A stretch of DNA of 64,000 nt from Begonia masoniana (lineage: Eukaryota > Streptophyta > Magnoliopsida > Cucurbitales > Begoniaceae), in assembly GCA_022432975.1 (NCBI GenBank), contig CM039510.1, positions 7,885,387 to 7,949,386 of the forward strand, read 5' to 3'. Under the pieces are notes generated by a model, which was not told where the DNA came from, ran no database searches, and was given only the letters and a program-made list of their open reading frames with translations. Of this stretch, positions 19,607-30,951 are shown piece after piece (within the stretch, counting starts at the first letter, position 1; every line of letters starts with the position of its first letter). Both the position numbers and the translations under genes were made by a program.

Positions 19607-21995
19607 TGTAGCGACCCTATCCCGTACCTTAATTTTTCCCTATATAATTTTTTTTTTATTCTAATAAACTTAAACATAACCTCGTACAATTAAGCGGAAT
19701 TTCGATCGAAAACGATTTCGTTAAGGTTATTCAGAAAACCATTGAAAACAAATCTTAAAGAGTTAAGTAAATAACTTAAAACAATTAATTAAAAAGATTT
19801 AAATAAATTTTAATTCATTAAACAAATCGGCCAGCGCTACGAGACAAATCCAGGGGCCGAAGGGACTTTTGTCCCCCAAAATACCATGGGCGATCGATCG
19901 CCCGATTTGGGCGATCGATCGCCACAGGCGATCACCTGCCAGGCGAACAGTCGCCTAGCAGATCGCCCCTATGGCGATCAGCCACCAGGCCAAGCGATCG
20001 CCCAGCGATCGTTCGGCAACCTCTCTGGAAAATCTGGAGAAGTTACCATCTTGGTGCCGTTCGTTCGTCACTTTCGGCGAACAATCGGCACGCTCTCTGG
20101 AATGAATTCCAGAGAGCTGCCCTCCCTTTCTCTTCCTTTCTCCCTTCTTTTCTTTTTCCTTCACCGATACCATCATGCCCTGCACACACGATTTCACACC
20201 CAAAACTCACAGCACACAATCTTCACTTTTATCATTACTTCCTCACATACCATTTCATACTTTTCCATAAACACACTCCCACACGACGACGCTACCACTC
20301 GTTCACCAACTAAAAACATAATTAAAACATAACCAATTTCATGAAAACGAACCGCATGGTTTCGTTTAAAAGTTTAACATTCCCACTGTTTGAAAAGCAT
20401 TGAAAACTTTACAAAATACTACCTAGATCCAAACATCCTAAAACATCAACTATACATTTCTTTTTATCTATCAAATCCCAAAACATTACCTATGTCCCCA
20501 CGGGTCAAAATCACGGTCCGACTGCCAGCGCACTCCTGCGAGTCATCTTTCCTCAACGTGCTCATACTTCAGGCGGAGGGACATCATCCTCACCTGTCTC
20601 AAAATCACCTACACCATAAAAACACCTATGAGAAAAAAATCTCAGTAAACTCTACGTAAATGCTAATGCATGATCATGTATGCTCTGTACTATGAAAACC
20701 GTCTATGTCAATGCATATATCCGTACGTGTCAGTCTATGGTTATCGGAAACGCTCGACAGATGGATAGGGCACGTCAAGCGATTAGACGGCCCACACCAT
20801 TTGAAGGGAGGGAAACTCGCTCACCACGGAACGCCAGGTCTGAACCTCATCCCCAATAACCCCATGTCATGGTTGTTTACTGTGATACTTTACTTGCCTT
20901 TACATGCATGTTCTTTTCATGAAATCCGTGCGTAAATTCATTTTCATGACATTTTTAAATCCATGATGCATGAACAGTTCAATATAACATAAAGTAAACA
21001 ATCACATGTGTACCATCAAGACGATAAACAAACAACATATAAAAACAACTAATCCTAACTACCCAAACCAAAACGATTTAAACAAACAATCCTCAAGGTT
21101 CCTCGAGACGACTTTGACATATGGTGTAGGCCTATCTGCCAGAGTAAGTCACGAGAACTTACCTCGCGTCGTTACACACCGAGCTCCGTCCACGAGCGTT
21201 TGTTCACCTATGCATTTCACAATATACGACGTTAAATCGAGTCTAAATCACCAAACTCCAAAATTGCTAACTCGTAACTAAAGAAAAATCTTCTAAACTC
21301 TATTTTAGTTCGTTGAGGCATTTCATCGAGCAATTCACGCTCGATATTTCAAAAACTCCATTGATAGAGGTTTTCGAGCTCCAACTTAACCAAATCTCGA
21401 ATACACCTCAACAAATCGATAAACTAAGCTCCGATAACTATCAATACGTCCATTAGAGGCATAACCAAGCTCAACCTATCAATTTCAAACATTGATTTAC
21501 GTTTTCAACGAAAACCCTAACGAACCCTATTCGTTTTAGATCCTAGAAATCACTACCTAACGTTCCAAAAGTGTAGAGCCTTACCTAGAGAGCGATGACG
21601 GAAGAGAAACGTGAAGAGTCGTCGGAGTTTGGAGGTACGTCGGCCGGCGTTCGAAGACAATCGCCGTTGGAGGAAGAAAAGTCGCGCGGTGAGTGGAGGG
21701 AAAATGGAATTTGCGTTGAAGTGTTGGAGGAGAAATGATTTTTGCCTATTTAATAACTTTGGCTTGGCAAATGACTAGATTGCCCTTCCATTTGACTTCT
21801 ATTTATTTCGCCACTTATCTCGTTATTTAACTAACGATCCGATTTCCCAAAATTCTCATATTTCACCATAAATTCCAATTTATTACTACGGCCTCGTTAA
21901 AACTTTCCGTTCGTAAAATGGATTTAACCTGATGTATTTACAAAAACGCCAATAATATTGGAATAATATTAAATCCCGTAAAGCCGGGTGTTACA
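19607..21995 (-). mobile_element. Solo gypsy-type LTR with AATAC TSD
   Basis: 2,389 bp, TGTAGCGACC...GGGTGTTACA on the plus strand, flanked by a perfect AATAC TSD (19,602-19,606 and 21,996-22,000). Sense strand is minus. The block at 20,700-21,150 is the reverse complement of 55,400-55,890 in the solo LTR at 54,275, so the two are divergent members of one family. A distinctive GC-rich patch at 19,885-20,015 is built from GCGATCG words and absent from the other LTR. Open frames inside, such as 19,886-20,332, have low-complexity composition and are not genes. Confidence 0.95.
19888..19923 (+). repeat. Double GGGCGATCGATCGCCC palindrome
   Basis: A perfect 16-bp palindrome at 19,888-19,903 followed by a 15-bp near-copy at 19,909-19,923. 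Further CGATCG and GGCGATC words extend to about 20,015. It could form cruciform DNA or RNA hairpins. Confidence 0.85.
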
Positions 21996-22000
21996 AATAC

Positions 22001-23127
22001 TTCCATGACACCATTATCATCCCTCCATGAATGGCATAACAAATTAGAAAAAAAAAAAAAACCATTGATCAGATCTTAAAATCATCAACTAGAGGAGACT
22101 TCAAATGAATGCTCTATGCAGTCCCCGCCTTTTTATTAATAATATAATTTTATTCTTTTTTAAAAAATTTAAATATGACAGAAGTCAACTATGACCTTAA
22201 TTTTCTACATTGTTTTCCTTTCTTTGAGGAACAACTTATTGTCCTATCTTATAAGATATTGATAGGATTTCCTTGTACTCAGTATAATATTGTCTATTTA
22301 AGATGAAGTTTGTTTTCACAGGACGGACTACCACAAATTGCACTAGAGTTTTTTAACGTAAAAGTCTTAATACTGTCTCAGGTAGCCAGTGAGATTTTCT
22401 ATTAACTCTTGTATTTCATGAATAGTTTCATTTAATTATTATAATTTTTATATTTTTATTAAAATTAATTTTATTTTTAAATAATATTCTCATGTATTTT
22501 TATCGCTTAACAAAAGGTATTTGTGACAATTTTTAATCCACACAATTTATTATGTAAATTAAACCAAGTTGAATTTAAAAAAGAAAGAAAGAACTGATCT
22601 AGTTTAGAAAATTAAACCAAACGAAAGCATATTGATCTAGTTAAATTTTGGCAAACAAAAATAGTCGAAGTTGATAAAAAGCTTATCACATAACATTTTC
22701 ATCGTTTCTAATGACATAATTTATAAAAAAGGAAAAATGATAACAATATTTTTAGATGTAGGTTCAATATCTAAAATATAATCCAAAGACTACTTAATGT
22801 GTTACATATTTTTAAAATATGATAAAATCAATAAAAATAAACTCCGAACACAACGAAAAACACATTAAAAAACTTAACACAGATAGTGTTCTAAGTTTTT
22901 ACACAAAGATAGGAGAAAGGTGATTTTTCGATCGGATCAATATTCTCATTGGATTTCAAAAAATTATATTTACAAGATATAACGAGTATTTTAGAAGCCT
23001 CTACTTTGCCTCATGCCATGAGAGAATGAATAATATTTAGGATTGGGAAGGATGAGATAGTGTTATGCATTTTGCATGGTTGTTGGGTATGTATGATAGC
23101 AATGAATAGCGGAATGAGATTAAATGT
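22001..23127. other. AT-rich intergenic sequence
   Basis: No coding region, RNA gene or terminal-repeat pair is evident. Only short A/T runs are seen. Confidence 0.4.
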
Positions 23128-23261
23128 AGTGTGCTTGACATCCCTCTCACGCTCAAAGTGGAAGTACCCGAGCTTAGATTTGAAGTCCATACACGAAGGC
23201 AAAGACAGTGATTTTGTTAGGCCATCTACTAGTTGAGAAGCTGAACAAAGGACATAATTAT

Positions 23262-24475
23262 TGATGTCGGTATAAAAACAACAAAATTAATTCTTGCTAA
23301 AAACTTGAATTTGTTAAGCAAGGTTGAATCCACAAGAAATAGTAAATAAATTTACTTTTATAAATTATAAAGCAGGAAAAATAGGAGTTTGAGTTTGAAA
23401 ATTGAAAATAAAGAATAAACAATGAGATGAGATTTCAATGATTATCTAGTCAATGAGTTATTTCAATTTTTGATTCGGTGAACTGATCATTGAAACATGA
23501 ATTAATTTATAATCTTCTTGAATTAAATGATTATAACTACCGAGACACTCTAATAATCTAATATCTCCTTAGGTTCTCGATAACCAAGATACGTTCTATG
23601 TTAACTCTCTTATTAACAAACAAGCCTAAAGAGAGTCCTAGAATTTAATTTAGTAATAACATTATGAATTAGAGAGGATCAATTCTAACCAGATCCTATA
23701 TCTTCATAACCTATGTTATCTAGGGATGTTTAACGAGTAGGCTGGCTCGGCTCGGCTCGCTACAGTGGCGAGTCGAGCCTGACCCGAGCAACGGGCTGAC
23801 CGAGTTCAATGTTCCGAGCTCGCAAGCCTGTCAGGGATCGAGCCAGCTAATGTTATCTACCACATGTACTATAACCTTTAAATAATTACAGATTTAAAAG
23901 TCCTAATGGTTGTATATTAAATTGAGAAATTAAAGAATGACTGGTTCAAACAATCCACAAAATAATAATGACATAAAGCAAAAAATATATATGAATATTC
24001 AATGAGAAAAAGAGTAAATCTCACGGTTATTTGATGAATCAAAACTTCAATTAATCTATTTATTAAAAGAAGAAAAAGAAGAGCATCATTCTCTAAGAAT
24101 TTTTTGAATTTAAAATCTCCTCCTCGAAATCTCCTCTTCTCTCTCTTTTTGTATCTCCCTGTGAAAAGGAGATCTACTCTTTTTCAAAAATATTTCACCT
24201 AGTCTTTCTCTCTCTTAATCTATACTTGTTCTCCCTTCAAATTTCTTAGTCTAACCCCTAAAAATATCTCACATAGTATAATGAAAATTTTATTTTCAAA
24301 TTTCCTGTTTGATAGTATTTTAACGACGTGACCATAAGGAATGGGCACGTCTTATTATGGAACACCTTATATTCATCATAACCTACAAAATATGAAATTC
24401 GATCAAAAGCTAAGATTTCAAACGATAAAAATACGATGAAACCACATTAAATGAATGAGATTTTGTGCTTTATCA
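23262..24475. mobile_element. Probable solo LTR inside the copia fragment
   Basis: Runs TGATGTCGGT...GCTTTATCA with flanking ATTAT and ACTAT, a 5-bp TSD with one mismatch. The two halves of a copia RNase H pseudogene abut on removal, which independently supports an insertion. I see no internal coding and no primer site. A MITE lies within it. Confidence 0.5.
23721..23849. mobile_element. hAT-type MITE
   Basis: 129-bp GC-rich block beginning TAGGGATGTTTAACGAG and ending GAGCCAGCTA, flanked by a perfect 8-bp ATGTTATC duplication (23,713-23,720 and 23,850-23,857). The 8-bp TSD, TAGGG start and GGCTCGGCTCG interior fit non-autonomous hAT elements. Terminal inverted repeats are short and imperfect. 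Confidence 0.7.
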
Positions 24476-24780
24476 ACTATGTTATTAGATGCCACTTTTT
24501 TTTATGTGCAATGAAACACCAGGTTGGTGAAGAGATACGTGACACTAACATTGTCATACAGAATAACTAGAACAATCGATGGAGAGAGATGCAATTCAAT
24601 CTCAGCAAGTTCATTAGCTATACAACGATACTCACCTTTGTTGGACCATTATAGAGATTGTTGCTTGGAAGAAGACTAAGAAACCAAATATGGACCAAGC
24701 AAATACAATACCTGCTGTGCTGCGTTTTTCATCATTTGAGAATGCCCAATTGACATGTATAGCCTAGGATATCAAAAGAA

Positions 24781-25084
24781 GAGGTAGCTTGAAACTTAAT
24801 AATCTCCACTTTTTTTACTAGGTGTTTATAGTCCGGCATAGAATAAAAATCAATTTTGCTAAAAGAGTGGCAAATTTTGATATCTACAATCGGAAGCTTA
24901 CAATTAATTATAGCAAGACTCCAAAAACATTGGACTTAATCAATGTATGCAATAATAACGAAGTTCTTGGATAAAAATAATATCTAGAATAAAAATAATA
25001 ATGTCTCGTTATAAACATTCATTTATAAAAAGAAAGTTGATTATTAATATAAAAGTAATGTTATAAGTTATTATTCCAGAAATA
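24781..25084. other. AT-rich spacer
   Basis: No gene or repeat boundary recognised. Confidence 0.4.
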
Positions 25085-25720
25085 GAAACTCTGAACTGAA
25101 GAATGGTAATATCTATGCCTGTGACGTCTTCGTCACTATTAATATTCTGCTGATCCATACTGATGTTGAGATTTCTGCTTTGATTGCTGAAGAACTATGT
25201 AGGGCTCCAGCTCCACTATCTTGCAAATCCTTGTTTTCAATTTCACTTTTCTCCGATCTGACGTAATTTAGCAATATCAAAATCCATACAAAAAATGAGA
25301 ATTAATTCATAAATTTTGAAGAAAAGAATATAGGATAATGGACTCTTGAATGACTCGCCATAACAACAAAAAACTATTTTTTATACATTTCATATGGCAT
25401 GTTTTTTTGATGTTATGGCTTTAGTTATTTTCATGCATCTTATTATTTGACGCGTGTAACTGTAAGTGATTTGATTTTTGACATAGAGTAGAAATGAAGA
25501 AAGAAGTATAATACAATACCAGAGTGTTGCCATCGTCAGATAAAACTTTTCTTCTAGCCTCGACAGGCTTGCCATCTAATGCACTTTGAGGTAACATTGC
25601 TCCATGCGAAGCAAGACCCTAGTTTCTATCTGTTTCATCAATTTCAGAACTATTTCCATTTTCTACAACTTGCATCTGAGATTGCACATTCTGCTCACTT
25701 TTTGCCTTTTTGGGTTAGTT
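25085..25720 (-). pseudogene. Unidentified gene fragment, two exon-like pieces
   Basis: On the minus strand, 25,720-25,522 reads KKAKSEQNVQSQMQVVENGN, SSEIDETDRN, a TAG stop, then GLASHGAMLPQSALDGKP and VEARRKVLSDDGNTLV before a possible GT donor. A second piece near 25,257-25,100 reads SEIENKDLQDSGAGALHSSS and AIKAEISTS. Composition is Ser/Glu/Lys-rich and unlike the AT-rich surroundings, suggesting a relic of a nuclear disordered protein. I do not recognise the family. The internal stop and lack of other exons argue that it is dead. Confidence 0.35.
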
Positions 25721-27330
25721 TTTCATTTAGAAAACTTTAAAAAATGGGGTGGTTTCCTTGAGAAGCCGAGGTGAGGTGCCAAGCTTCTATTGGCCCAAGA
25801 CCACCCACCACAATTATATTCCTAAATCATTAGATTCTAACTAATACTTACTCTTTTCTAGTTTATTTCCTTGATCTAATTACCTATTTTACCTCACATA
25901 CCTATTTTAAATTTCCTATTACATTTCTAATCATAATATAAACGATAAAAATCCTAAAATACAAGGCACGTACTTGACAATTGTATTTATAAATTTTTCT
26001 GGTGTTACATATAATACACTTTCATACCATATTTGTATATAGTATGGTTCTAGTATTATTTCTAAGAATGTTATTCTTGTGTAACATTCTATTTTTTTTA
26101 TCACATTAATCATATTAAGCTAATCTATTATTATTAACTACATTTTTGTCTCTTAAATAAAATTTATATTCTTCTATCTATACAGATAATACAACTACAT
26201 TCCATTTTGATTGTCATAGAAACTCTATGTCATATTACAATATTTTGACAAACATATATTCTTGTATTAACATTGTAATGCTTATGTTAATACAAGTCCC
26301 AATCAATCTACAAACTATAGATGGATTCACGGACTACCACTATTGACTCTAGTTGCTTGTCATCCTTGAGGAAATAAGGTGACTTTAATTTGGAGCTCAC
26401 GAGAGAATACACTATTAGATTCTAATGATACCAATGTGTACCTCCCTGAAGATCACAAATGATTTTGATGTTACTAAGGTTGACCTTCATCCAACAGTCA
26501 CAAACTGAGTAACAATGCCAACCGGTATGCATGTACATTAGTTTATTTCTTATTATATCATTTCATTATGTTTAAGAAATAACTAATATTTCATTTTTAA
26601 GTCTAATGTTTTGATATAATCCCACCACGTCATGACATTAATTTCTAAATCTTGCCTAGACGTTACAGATCCAAACTTGAGGTATTCACTCTCTCATCAA
26701 GCTTAAACTTCCAACTTCAAACATTAATGTATCCTATTTGTAATATCTGTAAATTTTTATATGAATAATTTTTTAGTAAAATTTTTACATTATTCAAGGT
26801 CAAATTAGTGTGCTGACTCAAATAGTCATAAGTCGTTAGCGTTCGACCACCTGTGATTTTTTTGGTTAAATTGTCAAATTGGTAAATTTTGGGAGTTACC
26901 GCAAGGTGAATATCCAAAATAGTATGGTATAAATTGAAATTTTTTATCGATTATATATTGGATGAATTTTGGATAGCATTCGAATATCCAGCGTATAAGA
27001 TTTTACGGACTTTATTTAATATATATAATAAAATATTTTATATATTAAATAAGTTTTTTAAATAATAAAATTGTTACTTAAAAATCATTTTTTTGGTGAA
27101 GAATTAGTATTATGAATAATAATTCTAATTTTCAAAATTGAATCAACTAAAATAGCCGAACTATCTTTGACAATTAAATTAAAGATATAAGCACAACAAT
27201 GAACATGAAGATGTAACCTATAGGCGACATAGTATAATGACTTAAAAAAGCTTCTCGACTACGTCATTATTACTAGTATTATTTAAAGTTTAAAAAAAAG
27301 CTTTACATAAAATTTTCCAATTAAATTTTC
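25721..27330. other. AT-rich intergenic sequence
   Basis: No coding region or recognisable repeat pair. It includes long AT stretches near 27,010-27,070. Unrelated short open frames on the minus strand look like chance. Confidence 0.4.
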
Positions 27331-27821
27331 CATCTTCCTATCTTCCCTTCTCCACTTCCTACAAGAAATCTTCCTCCAATTTCTTCAAACCCTACGCGTC
27401 TCTCATTCCCCCGCACTCCAAAACTGGTGTTGTTGTTATCGGCGCTGGACTCGCCGCTCTTGCCGCCGCCACCCCCACCCCCAAAACATCCCTTTCATTC
27501 TTCTCGAAGCTTCCGACGGCGTCGGCGGCCGCGTGAGGACGGATTTCGTGGATGGATTTGTTTTGGACTGCGAGTTTGAAATCTTCATCACCGCCTATCC
27601 AGAGGCCATAAAGCTTCTCGACTACGATTCCCTTGACCTCCGTACATTTTACTCTGGTGCGTTGGTTTACTACGATGGCCGATTTCATACAGTCGCTGAT
27701 CCTCTGCGGCATTTTGGGGACGCCATTGTCTCTCCCTCGAATCCAATTGTATCCGTAGTTGATAAAATTCGCATTGGAGCGACTAGGATTGGGGTTATTA
27801 CTAGAACCGATGAAGAAATTC

Positions 27822-28079
27822 TGTTGTGGAATCCAGGGATTTCACAATGAAAATGGAAAACTCTCTATATTATCAGTGAACGATTACAACGAAAAGCATA
27901 AAAACGAAATGAAAAACAATAAAAATGAAAAACAGACAAATTCATTCCACGCCTTCTTCTCCTCCTCCTTTTCTGTTTATAGTGCTTTGCCTTCTAACGG
28001 TTTGGACACGTTGCTCTCTGTGCTGGGCTTGGGCTCTCCTTGGGTTCTCTCTGTGCCGGGCTTGGGCTCTTCCATGACA
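27822..28079 (-). repeat. Element I 3' LTR
   Basis: 258 bp, bounded by TGTTGTGG and ATGACA on the plus strand. Almost identical to 30,952-31,208 (one A-run difference and very few substitutions), so the insertion is recent relative to the gene's decay. Confidence 0.93.
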
Positions 28080-28092
28080 AATCCTCTCCCTT
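28080..28092 (-). promoter_or_regulatory. Element I polypurine tract
   Basis: Sense-strand AAGGGAGAGGATT directly before the 3' LTR, the expected plus-strand primer. Confidence 0.8.
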
Positions 28093-28149
28093 AACAAATC
28101 CTTGTCCTCAAGGATAAAGATCTGTTAGGGATATCTTCAATTTTCATGG

Positions 28150-28540
28150 AAGAGCTCTGATACTCTCCTGCTGCTCTCTCACTCCGCTGATCAATCGATG
28201 CAAAGAAGACTTGAATGTCAAGCTTCATGCATCCATCACGACTTATCACTGCTTTCTCTTCAAAATCATCAAGTGAATCAGAATAAAAAGGGTAATTTTA
28301 TTCAGCATCTGCACTCCTGGTTGAGCACCTGCCTTCACTACCTTCTTCCTCCATACAAGCCTTCTTGGCTTTCCTTGTCGATACAAACTCAGTAACAATC
28401 TTTACTTTCCTTAATTCAGCCTTGAGAGCAGAAAACTCATCCTTTTCTTCAGTTATGACCACTTCCCTGGCGTCTCAGAATAAGTGAACCTCAGGGTCTC
28501 TGAGAAGGTTGATATTGTCTCCAGCAGAGAAATACTTTAA
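28150..28540 (-). pseudogene. Captured unidentified coding fragment in Element I
   Basis: On the minus strand, pieces read KYFSAGDNINLLRDPEVHLF, a stop, then EVVITEEKDEFSALKAELRK and VTEFVSTRKAKKACMEEEGS. The segment is hydrophilic, charged and not retroviral in character. I cannot name the donor gene. It lies between the V-PPase fragment and the polypurine tract. Confidence 0.4.
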
Positions 28541-28594
28541 GCAATAATGAATCACACTGAGAATTCACATCATTTTCAGCCGGCGTCAATGCAA

Positions 28595-28722
28595 TTTCTC
28601 GAGACTTCTATCATGACACTAATTATTTCAGCTGCAATACCTTCAAAAAGATCAGCACCTCGAATAGCACAATCTCCAACATTATCACCAACCAGATCAG
28701 AAACAAGCATAATAGCTGCTCG
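28595..28722 (-). pseudogene. Captured V-PPase (proton-pumping pyrophosphatase) fragment
   Basis: About 42 codons on the minus strand read SDLVGDNVGDCAIRGADLFE then GIAAEIISVMIEVS. This matches the conserved membrane-pump segment normally DNVGDCAARGADLFES, part of the catalytic face that binds pyrophosphate in plant vacuolar or Golgi H+-PPases. The fragment is far too short to function (a full pump has about 770-800 residues) and has substitutions. It shows that Element I captured at least a fourth host gene. Confidence 0.8.
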
Positions 28723-28749
28723 GTTTTGAAATCAGAAATTATGCATGGA

Positions 28750-29893
28750 CCTCACACTCTTCAAACCAAAGGCAGCCACAAATTCATGATCCAAACCCCC
28801 CAAAGACTATCACTAAATCACAGCAAATAAACACAGAAAATAAGTAGGCTAGCAATAATCCCAAATCGAACTTTCCCAAATGATATACCCAGCAGATGAA
28901 AACAAATGGAAACAGAACTCAATAAATCCAACTCTCGGTTTGACAACAGAATTTTCTGGCTAGCCGAAATAAAACCAACTTGTAAACACCCAAACTCTAG
29001 TTCACAATTTCTAAGATTACGCCACAAACAGAACAAATATTCAAGTAGAACAACCCAAAATACAAACTCTCGGGTGAAGCTGAATATACTGCTTTGGCCG
29101 ATTACAAGTCCAACTAGTGGATACAAACTTTTCTTCTGCAACTCCACAGTAAAAATAATTCAAACAGGGCAGTCAACTTCACACAATGGGCTGCTCAGCA
29201 AAGGGAAACACAGATGGGAACAAACTTCAACAATCCAACTTCCCGAAATGAAAACAGTAATTCTGTTTTTTAACTGTAAACTATTCCACCCAATGACAAC
29301 CAAATCTCTTGATCCAAACCCCAGCACTCACTCAAAACAGAATATATTAATTCCTTAATGCTATGCAGAAAATTTAGGCAATGATCAATTGAAATGCCAC
29401 ACACAAATCACACTTCCTCAGGTAAGCAGAAAATAGTTGTTGCCAAATCAATTCCAATCAAACAAGCCGATAATCCCAAAAGGCAGAACAATAAACTCAA
29501 CAAAACATAACCAAGAAAACAGAGCAACCAACCCTCTCAAAATACCAATTTCTCGGGTGGAAGACAGAATTTCTGCTTGGTTCGTGAGAACTACTCAACC
29601 CTCTGGCAGCAAAGACTCTCGATCTAAATCCCAAAAGTCTATCACCGATTTTCAACAATTAACCACAGCACAAAAATAGTTGAGCAATAATTGTCAATTC
29701 AAATCCTAATTCAACCCTAGAAACTGATTAACATTTGCCCAAGGAACTAAGAGGAATACGGTGAAAAGTTATACCAACGAAGAGTAGAAAATCACATAGA
29801 GCAACCTGGTCGCTAAAATTTCAGCAAAGCGAATACCCAACAAAGCAGTCTTCAGGTGTTCAAACTCAAACTCAAGAACAACCAAAACTGAAC

Positions 29894-29894
<1 letters not shown>
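28750..29894 (-). other. Element I non-coding interior, intron-like
   Basis: About 1.1 kb between the fused ORF and the V-PPase fragment. Three loosely similar blocks containing ACTCTCGG or TTCTCGGG occur near 28,930, 29,065 and 29,550. No coding is evident. On the sense strand it begins after a GTAAGT-like donor near 30,004, so it may be a retained intron. Confidence 0.4.
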
Positions 29895-29943
<49 letters not shown>

Positions 29944-30923
29944 TTTTTCCTTGTCGATTTATAGTTCAAAATCTTAAAAATTAAAACGTCAGAACTTACA
30001 ATAAGATCTGCTGGACTTCCGGAATCCATTTTTCCTTCCTCTTCCTTCTTTTCAAAAATCTGAGCAGCTTCTTCCATTGAACCTCCTCCACCCAAAAACC
30101 AGCTAAATATGTCCTGGACATTCATTCCCATTCCCCCACCTCTGCTTCCACTAGCTGAATGCTGTTTCAGACCCTCTTCTCCATATATATCATATATGTT
30201 CCTCTTTTCCGAATCCGACAGAACCTCATAAGCATTGCTAATCTCAGTGAATAGCTTTTGAGTCTCCTCATTGTCCCGATTCTTATATGGATGATACTTT
30301 GTTGTGTTTCTGGGTATCAATACTGTCATGACTCCTCCAGCAATTTCCAGACCGAGGGGTAGGGGAGTAACATCAAGTAACAACAGGTCCTGAACCTTCT
30401 CTGTACCCTCCCCGCTCAGAATAGCAGCTTGTACAGTTGTACCGTATGCAACCGCCTCATCTGCCGGAACAGAATTAATGGTTTCAACAGTCTTCTCTCT
30501 GGAAACAATAGCATCAACCATCACCTGCAAGTCGATTACCTTCTGGATAATCGTCTTCCAGCAACCTCTAACTCTAGAATCGCAACCCCAAACAGAAGCG
30601 GAAAACAGATTTACCAGCATCTCATTCACCTTCAATTTTTCGTTCGTGTTGCTTTGAATCAACTCCACCACCTCTTTTTCCCGAAGCCATTTCTCAATCT
30701 CATTAACTCCGCGCTTCATTGCCAAGATCTTCTTCACGCTCTTCCTCACCAAAAATCCGCACAACACCTTCTGGATTATCAGCGCCGACTCGGATCTACT
30801 CCGCTCTGACCCGGTGCTCGACTGAGACTGAGTTAATTTGTAGAGCAGGGACAAAATCGCCTCCGTCTGTGCTTTCGATTCTGCTAACAGTTCTTCAAGT
30901 GATATTGCTCTCGCTTCAGCCAT
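29895..30923 (-). CDS. Chimeric leader-BAG-HSP70-DnaJ ORF carried by Element I
   Basis: Open 342-codon frame whose ATG (30,923) lies 15 nt after the primer site, the gag position. Residues 1-40 are a leader ([20 protein letters not shown]). Residues 48-65 are an IQ motif ([16 protein letters not shown]) and 66-148 a plant BAG domain ([30 protein letters not shown]). Residues 152-208 match the HSP70 end of the ATPase domain, linker and start of the substrate domain ([50 protein letters not shown]). Residues 209-285 are an ERdj3-like DnaJ piece ([40 protein letters not shown]). The J-domain HPD triad is HPY, and helices I-II are missing. The tail enters a TA repeat, or is spliced off at a GTAAGT site. 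Expression and function are unknown. Confidence 0.85.
29898..29934. repeat. TA microsatellite
   Basis: About 18 TA units followed by a T run. It forms the nonsense tail of the fused ORF in Element I. Confidence 0.95.
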
Positions 30924-30938
30924 TTTCTGATCGTAGCT

Positions 30939-30950
30939 GCTCTGATACCA
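30939..30950 (-). promoter_or_regulatory. Element I primer-binding site
   Basis: Sense-strand TGGTATCAGAGC, perfect complement of tRNA-iMet, one base inside the 5' LTR. Confidence 0.95.
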
Positions 30951-30951
30951 C

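Larger units (their letters stand above)
23128..24780 (-). pseudogene. Fragmented copia RNase H, interrupted by an insertion
   Basis: The right part (about 24,485-24,780) reads on the minus strand, with frameshifts, like the end of copia pol: words equivalent to WAFSNDEKRSTAG, SKQQSISMV, a YR.IANELAEIE region and VTYLFTNPVFH. The left part (23,128-23,256) resumes with QLVDGLTKSLSLPSCMDF and SKLGYFHFERE, the usual LTKPL tail after RNase H. A 1.2-kb insertion (23,262-24,475) separates them. There is no flanking LTR, primer site or other pol domain, so this is an old fragment. Confidence 0.75.

Noticed and set aside
19886..20332. 148-residue open frame
   Set aside because: Lies inside a solo LTR over the GCGATCG patch and a low-complexity region; no recognisable domain.
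28818..29147. Hydrophobic 109-residue minus-strand frame as a membrane protein
   Set aside because: Falls in the non-coding interior of Element I, with no homology, no partner exon and composition typical of a T-rich intron.
29895..30923. A functional chaperone gene
   Set aside because: The J-domain lacks two helices and the HPD triad, the HSP70 piece is under 60 residues, and the frame runs into a TA microsatellite inside a mobile element.
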